Origin: Polytrichum commune
Lineage: Eukaryota > Streptophyta > Polytrichopsida > Polytrichales > Polytrichaceae
Direction of reading: 5' to 3'
Length of the DNA stretch: 64,000 nt
Assembly (NCBI GenBank): GCA_950295325.1
Contig: OX485803.1
Location: forward strand, 13,580,001 to 13,644,000
This document shows, in pieces, positions 22,249 through 34,300 of the stretch. Within the stretch, counting starts at the first letter, position 1, and each line of letters starts with the position of its first letter. The position numbers and the translations under genes were made by a program. Under the pieces are notes generated by a model, which saw only the letters and a list, made by a program, of their open reading frames with translations, ran no database searches and had not been told where the DNA came from.

Positions 22249-22790
22249 TCAAACTAAAATCTTCTTCTTATACCAAACTTTGAATGCAACAACTATTCCT
22301 TGATCCAAGGGTTGCACCACACCTATAACATCAAGTGGCAAGGAAACAAGAGTAATATTTCTCAATTGCAAGGTTGAAAATCCAAATGATTCACCCCTAT
22401 CAACATGCTTGAGGGAATGAGTAGCATGATTGTCTATGCATAAAAATATCTTCCACTTTTGAGATTTGAAATGTACTTTGAGGCTCATCATCCAACTCTT
22501 AAATACATTTGGTGTCATCAAGGCCATTTGGTTTGTGAACCACCACAAATAATTTGTTGCCAACGACCTTCCAAAGCATCTTGGGCATAGAGATTTGTAC
22601 ATAATCATAGGTTTCAACTTGTGAGTGTATGTCGTGTTTACAACAAGAGCAAAAGCGAGACGGTCATTTTGAATTTTATGGCCACAAACTTTTCCTTGCA
22701 CTATGTCTAATTTGGTTGGGCACGTTAAATAAACTAGTCTCATCCATATTGTAACTATCTTCTGCTACAATAAGCAATGCCGACAAGGTC
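22249..22790 (-). pseudogene. pogo/Tigger DDE transposase, frameshifted
   Basis: A 164-residue frame (22743-22249) carries hallmarks of the DDE_1 domain of pogo/Tigger/CENP-B-like transposases: KLKPMIMYKSLCPRCF (residues 41-56), the second catalytic Asp in IDNHATHSL (Asp104) and the third in QPLDQGI (Asp147), ending FKVWYKKK. The first catalytic Asp lies in MDETSLF just upstream but in a different frame, so the gene is broken by a frameshift at about 22740. The enzyme would cut and insert its element at TA. It lacks the N-terminal DNA-binding domains and is not functional. Confidence 0.85.
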
Positions 22791-23385
22791 AATGCTTACC
22801 GAATTGTGTGCACACGTGGTTGCCAACACTAAAATTGTTGAAATTATAAGTGAAACAAAAAGGATCTGCCACTCAAGGCTAATGGTACCTCCGGAGCCAA
22901 GGAATTGAAGAGTGGCATGGGCAAATCTAGGAGTATAAGTTGGCGAGGACTGTACTTTCCAATCTAAAAAGATGTGAGATTCAAGTGTGAGGACAAATTC
23001 TAAATTAATAAGAGAAATCAACAACTTGAGAATTCTAGTTTGCAAATCCATCAATCCCTAAAACCCTAAACATCCACCCAAATCCAAAGATTGAAAATTG
23101 CAATGTTTGTCTTGAAACCAAGGTTTTAAACAATTCGCTTAAATTAACTTAAGTTAACCCATTGATGAATTCATCATGTGCTCCTTATCCCAAGGCAAAT
23201 CATTAATGTGAGTTGCATCACCTCATGCACTAATAATCTTCATTGTTTGACAAAGCGGGCCGTAAAAAATTGTCATATTACGAGCATCGTAGTCATACTA
23301 TTGGGGTAAATCAACACTAAAAAGTTTTGTCGACGGGAAATGCGTCCTATAGTTGAGGTGTCACCATATTAACAGGGTTAGACTG
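22249..23385 (-). mobile_element. pogo/Tigger element, 5' end and transposase
   Basis: On the minus strand the element starts at 23385 with CAGTCTAACCCTGTTAATAT, next to TA at 23386-23387, as expected for the TA-targeting pogo group. This start matches the left end of the element at 38516 (CAGTCTACCCTCGTTAATAC). A broken DDE transposase follows. The 23054-22755 frame (with PTYTPRFAHATLQF) is a frame-shadowed upstream portion also present at 58.9-59.2 kb. The 3' terminus is not identified, so the lower boundary is only the end of the readable transposase. Confidence 0.7.
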
Positions 23386-23387
23386 TA

Positions 23388-24059
23388 CTCGGCACTATTC
23401 ATAGGAATCATTGTTCATTTTGGTATTATTCATTGAAAAATACTATTCTTAACAACAACACTATCACTAAACATACCGACACTATTCAACGTTTGTACCG
23501 GCATCGGTTTCTTCTTATTCTCTGAATCTCTTCCCATGAGGATAAGTTAGTGGAGACCCCTATCATATGCTAAATGTTGAATGGAACACAACCATGCAAC
23601 TGAACAATGTTATGTGTTATATAAATCTAACATGTAGAAGTCGGAGATCATGAAAAACAAAACCGAATGACACCCATATACCTTAGTAGTACGTTCTTGT
23701 ATCGTACCGGCTAAAGCAATTTATTGCTAGACGTTTAGGGTGGGCTTACAACATGGCCCAAGATCATTAGGGGCCCCATCTTAAAAAGCTATATGATCAT
23801 CAACACCAACGACTTAGTACTGAACGGGGATTGGGTGTTTGTGAAGTAAACAATAGGAAGGGTCCACTAGGCAGTGGAGCTGTGAAGGTACATGCACTAC
23901 TAGCTTGGTATTGCCAAATCGTGTTTTTGCATGGCAATTGCAAGTTATTGGAAGGGTGGGTGTTTGTTCTTTGATCTTCACCAAATCACAAACCAATCAA
24001 AATGTAGGGTTCGATTGAAAAAAGTTATATAATAACACCCGCTTCTCTTGCTGTATATT
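23388..24059. other. No gene recognised
   Basis: AT-rich; nothing supported. Confidence 0.5.
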
Positions 24060-24370
24060 AAGGTCCATGTCCAAGAAACTTGGAGCCCAACTTGTGACTC
24101 TTAACTTTTCAAACTCGAGATTGGTTTTTCAGCCTAGGATTGTTCTTTCTTGAAAAAATAGTATAAAAAGTGAGTGGGGTTGTGGAGGCTTGACGAGAAA
24201 GTGATGCCACATTAGCATCACTTTAATTTTCCATACCTTGGACTATACATGGTTGTAGAATCTTTAGGTCCAAAATCATGCTCTCGACCAATAGAAACGC
24301 TCGATTGTGGAGCTTCTTTGGTCTTGGACTGTAGTGTACACTCACTCTAAGTGTTGCGTGGTGGGTGCGT
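24060..24370 (+). repeat. Dispersed repeat G, copy 1
   Basis: Collinear with 47960-48350: shared AAGAAACTTGGA, AAGTGATGCCACA..AGCATCAC, ACTTTGGACT-like, and CTCTTTAGG..CAATAG blocks in the same order. Diverged with gaps. A third partial copy is at 46010-46150. Confidence 0.5.
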
Positions 24371-25247
24371 ATCCTAAAGGGCCCCACACACGAGTGATGC
24401 GCAACCTGAAAAAAAAAACAAGAATGTTTGGGTTGTGAAGGGGAGGCCAAGCACATTATAAAACTAATGTTTCAATATGGAGTTTGGTGGGCCAAAGTAA
24501 AAGAATTGTGGCCTCAACATGTGCATGACCTTGGCCACACATGTTTAAAAAAAAATTGCCAAATTTCAAATGGAGTTCGATAGGCCTAGTTTTGAAACAA
24601 CTTTTGACCTCGATGTGTGCCTAACTAAAGGACCTTGGTTTCAAGGTTGCCAATCGATCGTTCCTCCAGTTAGAAACGTTCGTTTTCAACTCTAATTAGA
24701 AGCGAAAAGTTAGGCACATGTCAAGGTTGAAATTCTTTTACCTTGGTTTACTAGAATCGACGTCTTCAAATGTGTGGTCTCCACATGAGTTGCTACATGG
24801 GAGGCCGAAGACAAGCCGTTTAGGTTGGAAAAGAACCAACACCAACACCAACAACTATAACTTTGGTTGCAATGGTTTTCGGAGGTGAATGTTCAGTTGA
24901 AAACAACTTGTGTTCTTCACCCTCAACTACATATACAAGCTTCCATTGTTTGACATTCTTCGGATTTCTTACCACCCCACATACTTCTTCCGTAATGAGG
25001 GCCCGCTAGCAATTTATCCGGCATGTTGCCCACATTGAGCATCTCAAATCCTAAAGGCTTGAAACGGTAATGTGGTGGGACCCATATATATATATATAGC
25101 CACCACTTGGGTGAGTTGTGGTTGGATTTCTATTTCTATCTAAATTGAGTCCTAGTTTAGGATCGTAGACCTCAAATTAAATACGGTGAGTTTAAATTGG
25201 GATGATTCAACAACCAGTCTATAGGGGAATGTGTTTCTATTCTTACC
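24371..25247. other. No gene recognised
   Basis: Possible extensions of repeat G; no gene seen. Confidence 0.4.
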
Positions 25248-25259
25248 CCTTTGGTAGGT

Positions 25260-25601
25260 CCTGGGCTAGATCGCATCTTCATTCGGTTGGGCCCCGTCTC
25301 TCTGACGCCTCCTTCACTGCCCGGTCTTCTTGCCTGCACCTGCGTGGGAACTCTTCCCCATTGGGAATCAATGTGACAATACCCGGTCACTTAAGCCATT
25401 ACGCTCCTTTGGCATGTGAAAGAACTCCATCAATTAACTTGGGAATAATGAAAGTGATGTTTGGCTTAAGTGGTCGGGTATTGTCACATTGGTTCCCAAC
25501 GAGGAAGAGTTCCCACGCAGGTGTGGGCAGGAAGATTGGACAATGAAGAAGACGTGGGAGGGGCTGGGCCCAACCGAATGAAGATGTGATCTAGCCTAGG
25601 G
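25260..25601. mobile_element. 342-bp foldback element with 12-bp target duplication (family C)
   Basis: Two long TIRs of about 150 bases (25260-25410 and the inverse at 25455-25601) enclose a short centre. Matching words include CTAGATCGCATCTTCATTCG / CGAATGAAGATGTGATCTAG and TGGGAACTCTTCC / GGAAGAGTTCCCA. CCTTTGGTAGGT stands exactly outside both ends (25248-25259 and 25602-25613). Long TIRs with a 9-12 bp duplication point to a Mutator-type (MULE) MITE. Reading frames overlapping it are incidental. A related copy is at 60087-60812. Confidence 0.8.
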
Positions 25602-25869
25602 CCTTTGGTAGGTGTTAGGAAACCAAACCATGCTTGAGAGAAAGAGATGTGACTTGTGAGACTAGCTTGATTAATACCATGCTCGGCAAACATGGTGTAC
25701 CATTTATTTTCATTTCTCCAAAGAGGCCACTTGTCATCAATATCCTCCCATATACCATAGGTTGAGCATTTTGGGTCTGCTAGCAAAAAAATATAAATAA
25801 AAGCCATGAATGATGTTTTTGCATAAGTTGGTCTTCAGTAATAAGGATGAAACAAAACCCTCATCCTAC

Positions 25870-26420
25870 GTTGGTACCACCTTCTTCAGGTACGTAATGC
25901 ATTTTCAAGGGCATCATGGTTGAACCTTCAACTTCCCGTTGGTAAAAAATCATCTTACAAGGTGGGAAATGTGGAAATTTATCCGTAATTGTTCTCGGAG
26001 AAGAAAATGTTGTGCCATTTGATTCTTTATGTCATCAATGTTCCATTCCCGCTTCTCAATCGAAATGCACCCTAAAAGGGAAATCTACACACAACTACAA
26101 CTATGGTGGTTGGTGGTTGTACTTTGCGTTACTTTTGGGTCCTAATTTTGTGGGATAAGGGTCATTGATTGCAATCATGGACACAACTAGACTTAGCTGC
26201 TTAACTACGTTACAAAGCGTACTTTGGGGTAGTTGTGATGGTTGCCGTTTCCTTTCTATAGTTGGATTTTGTTTGTATGTATTATGCGTCACCAAGAGAC
26301 AACTTCGATGCTTTAGACTAGAAGAGGGAGGGATTTGGGAGGAGATCATAATTGACCATCAAATGTCACCTAAACCCTAACATGGCCTTGGAGAGAAGTA
26401 AAATGAAGAGCTCTTACCTA
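25870..26420 (+). repeat. Dispersed repeat family I, copy 2
   Basis: Collinear, diverged copy of 3350-4300, sharing ATGGTGGTTGGTGGTTGTAC (near 26102) and GTAGTTGTGATGGTTG (near 26229), among other blocks. No coding function recognised. Confidence 0.5.
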
Positions 26421-26546
26421 TAACTTCATCTTAATACATTTCTTTCAAGAAATTAGCCCTTTTAAATTGATTGTGTTTTTTAATTGAGGTTCTCCGATTG
26501 GAGGTGTGGATACAATCAATTCAACATACAATCTCATGCAATGACT

Positions 26547-26710
26547 ACAATAAATGTTGTATTTAGTGTCACTTACTATTGGAATTACGCAATGTTATAA
26601 CTATTTACTATACATCTAATTTTTTTGTCAACAAAGGTCAAATGGGTTGCTTGGGCATCATAGAACATTAACATCTTTATTTGGTTAAAATATACGTCAA
26701 TAATCAATAT
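26547..26710 (+). mobile_element. MITE family A, right-truncated copy
   Basis: A clean left TIR, TTGTATTTAGTGTCACTTAC then GGAATTACGCAATG, with the internal GTCAAATGGGTTGCTTGG and CATCTTTATTTGGT blocks. The right TIR is missing. Confidence 0.65.
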
Positions 26711-27307
26711 CTCGAGCCTTGGGAAACAACTTCATATAATAGAACCTTTCTTCAAGTTTTTCACAAATATTTGTAAATGCATTCTTATACATGCGTTTAC
26801 CTTGTGTTAAGATGTTAATTTAGCTTTGAATTGTATGGATGCAGTCTTGAAGTGGCAATGAGTTTGCAACAAATTCCTTCTAAATACAAACGACGTTTGA
26901 GCACTAATAGTCTTTCATCTCATGTATATGAGTCACACAAGATACCCTTGGTTTTAACCCTTAAATGTCACCAAGGCGTTGCCGAGACTTTGAGGACTAA
27001 ATACGTAGATGAATAATTGATGATAACTCATTTTTTGTAATCCTTTAGAAAAATAACCTATATCATCATCCTTTTGTTGAGATTGTCCAATTAAAAAAAT
27101 AGTTGAAATCAAGGTCCAAGTACAAAAATGACGTGAATGTATACAACATACAATTCTATTCAATATAAAGTAATTCTAGCCACCATTATTAACCATTATT
27201 GTGTTTATTTAATCCTTCAAAGTACGTTGTACATAGGATAGTTTTGAGCCTTGGGACATAATTTCATATACAATGCATATAAAATATTTGCTATCTAAAT
27301 CTTATAT
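26711..27307. other. No gene recognised
   Basis: AT-rich; short frames only. Confidence 0.5.
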
Positions 27308-28470
27308 GTGTATTTATGTTTGTGCAAGAAAACTTGGCCAAAGATAATTGTTGTTCATTTAGCAAGTGTTGCTCATGAGAACTCTTCCACAAACATCATC
27401 CAAAGTTTGCAGACCAATCCATTGGGTGGCCTATGCAATATCACATTAGTGCGGCATTTTGGGCCACCAATGCTACACACCTATGCAATCCATTGTTGCC
27501 TTGGAGGAATCTCATCGTCCCAATGCAATCGTTCAAGGCACAAAGAAACAGAAGGCAAGTGTAGTATATATGTGGGTAAGGGAACCAAGAAACCCTATGT
27601 TCATCCCAATGACTTTGATGACCTCTCTTTGCTACATATCAAATGTCCAAGGAAGAAGAAGAAGAAGACCACATCCCTTCTTGTTGAAGAGGAGATTTTT
27701 GTCAACAACGTCATTGACGATGTCATGAAGATAACCATTTCATCATTTGTGCAAGTTGACAATGACTATGCCATGGAAAGATAAGAGAGATGATGTCAAT
27801 GCTTTTGAAAACCCACATGGCCCTCAGTTAAATGCTCAAGGCACTACTAATGCTCTTCCCACTATTGCCATTCGACTCCAAACTCTCATTGATGCTACCA
27901 CTAAGAAAGGTCACACACAAACCTCATTATATTTCACACTAGCAAGAATTCCTCCATCAAGAACAACTTTCATGACCCGCCTTCCTCAACTCCGGTCCTT
28001 GAATTTGGCTACCAATAAAGGTGCATCATGTGCACATCTCTCCTCCTTGTTTGTTTCTTTATATCTCATCAATTCTCACTTTATTTGCGTCTCACTTGCT
28101 TTTGTTCCTCACTCCTCTTTGCTTATGTTTATGATTCATCCCTTTTATTGTTGTCCTCAAGGCTACAACACGTGCCCCTCAATGTGGTTTCTCTAAAGTA
28201 GCAAACACTTTCTCTCCTAATGCATGACTTGCATCAAGGAACCCTCCTAACAAGATTGCTACAAATGTTGTCAATATTTCCAAGTCCTTGCTCCAAAGGC
28301 AACAACAATGAACGAAATACAAAAATGTTGCCAAACGTAACACTCGGTTGGAGGCAAATTTTGGTCGGCCTCACCGTTAAGACTGCCCAATACATCGCAT
28401 TGAGTGTGGACTTGCACCATACAATGTCATCGAAGGGGATGGTCTAGGCTTTAAGGAAATGGTCAAAAAC
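27308..28470 (+). pseudogene. Decayed coding region, possibly hAT-like
   Basis: Plus-strand frames at 27308-27784 and 27747-28196 are moderately protein-like, with a Lys-rich patch and an acidic VEEEIFVNNVIDDVMK stretch. Near 28391-28470 one frame gives ECGLAPYNVIEGDGLGFKEM, which resembles the start of the DUF659 region of plant hAT transposases (a short hydrophobic segment, F/Y-NV, then FKEMV). No frame is continuous, and no catalytic residues can be assigned. Other transposon proteins remain possible. Confidence 0.25.
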
Positions 28471-30239
28471 TCATGAAATGATGGTTTATTCTACACCAAT
28501 CTCATGAAATCATCTTGTGAGCATCACCTCAAATCATACCTAATATAGCATGTTTATCTTTGTTTTATGCATTCCAAGCATTTGTTCTTTTCTTCATTTT
28601 CCTTTTCTTTTTTTCTTCATGCACATATGTGCCACTGTTATTAACCACTTTAACATTGCGGTCCCAACCATTTGTGATTGGTGCCCTCAACCTCAAAGTA
28701 AGGAACACCTACTCAAGGCTTTAGAATCCAATGATAATTGACTTGGAGTTGGAGATGGCAAACAATGTCTCCTTGAAGATAATGGACTTTGACCATAAAT
28801 AATAGTTGAAAATGCTTCATATTTAGTGGAATTGGTATCCATTCCTTTATGTCTTTATGGATATTGAGTATTTGAAACCTTTAACCCCTCATGTGTTTTT
28901 CTCCTGTACCAAAAACAAAGCTCTCCACAACGAAATTACCTTAATGTGTACTCTGCAAATTTCCTGCAAGGATGAAGTCCCATGGTTAGTTCTACTCCTT
29001 CATTCCTTTTTTATGTACCTTAATGGTAAGAATTAATGTGTTTGTGACCCTTTGACATTTCCCACCAAATATCACCTTTGGAAGTGGATGTGCACAAACC
29101 CACTCGCAAACGCTAAAGCTACTTGGCACGCCACTTGAAGGTGGTTGAAAAACAAAGGGTTCCTCTTGTTTGCAACAACAAAAGATGTTGCTCACCACGG
29201 TGCTTGGATCCAAACAAATTGATGAAGATTTCCATAATGTCTCGAATTCCCCTCACAATTGGTTTGGGGCTTTGCAAAGATGATGCCAGAATGTACAAAG
29301 GGCGGCTCTTGATGTTGTCAAGAACAATCATGCATCGTTTGACCCGGCTTGGACACAAACAACACATGGATTTCAAAACCGTTAAGACTTACCATGTCAT
29401 ATGGAGATGGTTGTTGTGGCAAAAGGGCGTGGATATTGGATGGTTTGTAGGGAAGCACAATGGGTTTCTCATTTAATGATCATGACCTTATTGTTTTTGT
29501 TTGCAATTAATTGATTGTTTAATCTTTTGGCTTTGCAAAACTCGAAGATGTCATTCAAATTAAAAATTTGGAGGGTTTCAAGACTGAAGTCCTTGAATTC
29601 GCTATGCAACACATACGTCACTAGGAATATAATTCTTCAAAGGATGCAATTGCAGAAGAGATGGTGAGAAACCTCAAAACAATGGATCCAAGCCCCTTTC
29701 CATAGTGATGTTGTCGCAGTTGGCCATCTTCCCACCTCAACTACTCCTCTTGTAATTTGCATAGCAAGTCAAGTTGGCACATGTTTGGATATTGTCCCCT
29801 TGATACACAATTCACTCTTGTATATTTTTCTCAACATTGATGTCCCTGAAGATGATGCTACCGCCCCCCTTAACCCCAAAGGGATCTCTATAATGCTTTA
29901 ACCATGGCTTCATGTTCACAAGAATGATTGTAATATCTCAATAGCACTAGTCCACTTGTTGCCGAGGCCACATTCAATGATGTTTTGGCAATGCATGAGG
30001 AGGTTATTTTTACACTACCGGCATACTCCACACCACCTCCACCCAATTTGAAGACAAATAGTCAACCTTGCAAATTGAGGATGGATTCATCTGTGGTTGA
30101 TTTTGCCGCAGGTTTGAGGTAAGATATTTTGTCACTATGGAACTTGTTATAGTTTTTATCGATATTTGTGTTGATGGCATGCTTTCAATCTTGAGTTGAT
30201 CATTGCGTTGCTGGAACAAGACTATAACAACCCGAAGCA
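28471..30239. other. No gene identified; weak frames only
   Basis: A 117-residue plus-strand frame at 29123-29476 is unrecognised. It may be part of the decayed coding region to the left. Confidence 0.35.
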
Positions 30240-30910
30240 TATGTAGCAACTATGCCCCCACGTTGGGCCAGCGCCTGTGGAGGCCATGCCAATCTACCTC
30301 GGGTGGGGTTGGTTGGCAACGCCACCTCACCCATATGAGCCTCTACGACTTTGGGTAGGGCCCCTACCCCACCGCCAAGTAACCTTTTGTCTCAAGTAGA
30401 CATTTTCCCTTAGCCGTTGGGCCTGGAGTCCCCCGACAACTTCATATCTCCATAGCTTCATCATTTGATCTTTGATTCCATCAAGCAACCAAACCATTGT
30501 CATTTATTCTTCATGTAGATGCCGATGGTCTCCTCACCTGCCCCATTTGGGCAAGTATTACAGAAGTTATGGCTGTTCTAACCTCGACAATCTCGAGCTC
30601 CACTCCCATGTTACTGTTGTCCCACCATAACACGCCCTGGAGTGTTGGGCACTGTCCCTAGGCAATGGCCCCTTCAAATTGCCATATCTCTTAGCTCACA
30701 CCTCCAATTTGGGTGTTCTTGAGCATTCTAGAATCAGGACGCCATAAGCTACTCAATGCTCATGGCCTTACCCTCATGTCTCCTCTCCGTGGGTGGGGGG
30801 TGTTCTCAATGCCCAATGCCCTCACCTACACTAGAATCACTTGGGCCCTCTCACCTATGGCGGCACAAGTCGTGGGTGTCACTATTAGGTCCCCCTTGCG
30901 CCCATGATGT
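30240..30910. other. GC-richer stretch without recognised gene
   Basis: More GC-rich than its surroundings, with no convincing frame. It could be a fragment of a retrotransposon LTR or leader; no partner copy is seen in the window. Confidence 0.35.
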
Positions 30911-32249
30911 TGCAGGCAGTCCTCACGAAGAGGTGCCTGACATTACTCTCCTTCACATATAATTGTGATTCGTAATGCCAATGGTGTAAGGGGGAAAACT
31001 TGGCTACAAAGAAATTGCATGAGTAAAGCATGTGGGACATCATAACCCCTCCCAACACTAACATGTTGATACTATCTAGTGACAATGATAAGAGCTTAGT
31101 TATAGTTGATAGGAGTTTAGGTTGCAATTTGCATGTTGTTTTGTACAATGTGTATGACATCTTGTGAATAGGTCCTACAACTCTTATAAAGTTCGCTTTG
31201 AGAAGTACATTTGTCCCATTGTACGAAGGTTTGATTCCACATTGGTCACAATTGTCATGTTTATGGGCAACCATGTACAACCAATTTTGTACCGTCTTGT
31301 ATATACTAGTTATATTTCTACACACTATGTCATGTATTAGATATGTGAATGTTGTGGGTTGCCAACTATAACATGTTTGCCCATACATGAAAATTTGTGA
31401 CCTCACGTAGAGGTGCAATTGTTGGCAAGCATATGAAGAACAATTTGTGTGTCTTGAAAAATAGGTTTATAATTGTTTGGAGAGGAGCTAGAATCTTTTG
31501 TGTAGGGGTTTAAGGTCCAATTAATCTTTGATATGATTTTACAGGACAACAAAACTGAGAGCAGCCTAATTCAAATGCTCCTCCTTCACTGTGTGAAAAT
31601 AGTTCGTCAATGGCACTTGTGAAACCAAGATCACCATCTTGGGCCTAAGGAAAAGTATCAAGCAATCAGAGGGAGGCACCAATTGGAATCATTCATAGGG
31701 CTTTTCATGGGAATGTTATTTTCGTGCAACAAACTTCATGAGCGGTTTTAAGAGATCTATCACAAGGAATGCGTATTATGAAAATTGACTGCAAAAACAT
31801 TGTATCAATGCACCAACTAGCGGAAACAACATGCGCACTTTGCTATATGTGCATGGAGTTCAAAATATAAATGGGCCATTAGAGGAATAGCTAATCCACC
31901 AAATATAAAACAAATGACAGTGACATAAAACAAATTGACCCAAAACCTTGTAATCAAGACAATAGACAATATTCACATGATTTCCCTCTTGCCCATGTAC
32001 CATGGCGCCCAACCCCTAAACCTTGCTTCAAATTGTAGTCTTGTACGTTCCTTATCTTTGAAATGGGTGAAAACATGTTCAGATTGGGATGGGTGTACCA
32101 AAAGTTCATTGATGGTTGTGAGAGTTTTTTGCTTTCCGTTTATGATGTTGAAATTTGCCAATAGGTTCTCAAACATGTTCAAGTTATAATGTACGTGTCA
32201 ACCATGTGAACTACAAAACAACATATAATGGTTTTAATAATTGCACCTA
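30911..32249. other. No gene recognised
   Basis: The 177-residue minus-strand frame at 30885-31418 is the longest single frame in the window but is rich in Tyr, His, Ser and Cys without a recognisable domain, so I do not call it a gene. Confidence 0.4.
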
Positions 32250-34300
32250 TCTTTGGCCCATGTTTGATCCGCCTTTGGGAAGGGTGTGTTCCCATAATAG
32301 GTATTGTAGGAACAAATAATTGATTGGGCATGGGATTGTAAAGGGACAACATATTTTGCAATGTGCCATTTGAGATCCCATGAGGGCTCCGCAATGACAA
32401 GCAATGTTGCTTTTCGTGATCTCCAAATGCATCATATCTAAACATTTGATTTGGTGTTTGTTTATATTGGCTTTTATGGTAGGGGAACTTGACCATGATG
32501 CCTACAAAAAATTTAGGTTGCAACCAAATGCTCTTTGTTGGGTTGATTCTTGGATTTAATAATAGCAATGTTGTCACCATCCTTTGTGCTCAACTTCATG
32601 CATGACTTGAAAATATTTCTAGTCTTTAGGGGCGCATTGATCATGAACGGTTCATGCTTCTAGCTATGCACAAACCCATGTCCCTTCCGAAGGGTTGGTA
32701 CCAATAGTGGGAAAACACATCTTTTGTGAGCTCATAGATCTTCCAAATAACTTGATACTTGTATGTTTTTCTCCTTGAATTTCTTCAAATGACCTCCAAT
32801 CTTGAGTGGTAGCTCTTTGTGGCAACATTAATGTCTTGTCCTACATAGGTAACATTTTTGTGTCCCATAACCCACACCTTGGTTCTTGGGAGGCACTCTT
32901 CTTTGACATACAACCAACATTTGTTAGTGTCCATGAGCATTGTCAGCATGATTTATTATCGCTCTTGATGGGTTCACATGTCCATGTCCAACTCATTTGG
33001 ACACGCAAAGTTGTACATGACATTTTCGAGAGCCTTCAATGATACATCACATACGATAGGATTTGTAATTTTAGTACATGCTTGACTCCACCATGCTCTT
33101 TTGATGTGCCACATGCACAAGAAGGTCTTAACATCCAACCATGCCTATTTACAGTGCTGCAAGTAATTACTCATTGTTTTTTGAGGAGGAACATGAGAAG
33201 GACATAGATTAAGGCATAGGCATACACATATATAGGTACATGTCAAAGGCATAGGGGCATAGACCGGTACATGCAAAACAATGGGATACAAAAAAAAAAT
33301 GGAACATGTTATAGGAAGAAAGGGTATGTTTCAACTAATTACCAAATGCTATTGATTTTTGTTTGAATACATTCACTGATGAAAATGCTAGGCTTCCAAT
33401 TCAGTTGGACATTTTTGAGACGGTTGTTGAGAGCTAACATCCATGGGAATATACCACTTTGACAACTCTTTGTTGTAATGCAATATGCTACGGGGACAAC
33501 GTTGTACTGGTCATCAGCCATTATGACACTATACCAAAGGAACTGCCAAAAAAATTCCGAGATTTACATGAGGTGAAAGATAAATAAAATATACAAAAGC
33601 AAAGTATTATAAATCGTGGAAATCACCACAATGCACTTTGATTTCATCGGTACCAAAAGTTGCATCATAACAACTCTTTTAGTGCGCTTGTGCTTTAACA
33701 TCATGTCCCCTTTGCCATTGGGCCAATGTGAAGGGCACATTCCCACGGGCTACTGGTGAGACCGCCTATAACAAAGTTATTATGGTCTTGCATGAAGAGA
33801 ACGTTGCATTGTTTCCATATGCCCACATGCAAACACCTTTGGCATCATTAGCATGCCTTTTGTAAGTTCCTTCCGCACTTGCCAAATATATTTGAAACAT
33901 CTTCTTGTAGAATGAGGATGTCTTTTATTAGTTCTCCTGGCATGTCCGTAATCTCTTTGGTTTAGTGTTCATGCTTAATCATGATCACGCTAACACCTCA
34001 GCCCAATCAAAGTTGTTGTTGAACCCACTCAAGCATGTTCCAAGAGAGATGATTCACGCAACATCCTCTGTTGCCTTTCATCTCACAACCATAGGCAATC
34101 CAACCCTTTTTGTTGACATGGTTTGGTTCATAAATAAAAACTTGAAGAATGTTTGGATACAAGTAAAGGTACTTTACTATCAAACCACAAAGACAACCTC
34201 TTGTATGGGTTTGTCCTCATGTGCAAGGTCCAACATTGCCTTGGTGATTTGGAATGAACATACCCTCCTTGTTGGCCTTTCTTTTTGGATGTAGCAAAAC
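32250..34300 (-). pseudogene. Mutator-like (MULE) transposase with SWIM-like end, heavily broken
   Basis: Translating the minus strand across all frames gives MULE blocks in order: VKYLYLYPNILQVFIYEPNH (about 34180-34120), YDATFGTDEIKVH (about 33680-33620), PVAYCITTKS and LNWKPSIFISECIQTKINSI (33521-33339), FLCMWHIKRAWW (about 33150), CLPRTKVWVMGHKNV then YVGQDINVATKSYHSRLE (about 32910-32795), and a CHC...HCKI stretch (about 32410-32340) resembling a SWIM zinc finger. Stops and frameshifts separate the blocks. Compared with my recollection of the family, an Asp of the core is Glu (SEC) and the ESYH Glu is Lys (KSYH), so it is inactive. No TIR or target duplication located. Confidence 0.75.

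Noticed and set aside
25202-25807. 114- and 107-codon frames on opposite strands
   Set aside because: They run across the inverted arms of the foldback element and its flank; not genes.
30885-31418. 177-codon minus-strand frame, the longest single frame
   Set aside because: Composition and lack of any domain or exon context suggest chance; no supporting signal.
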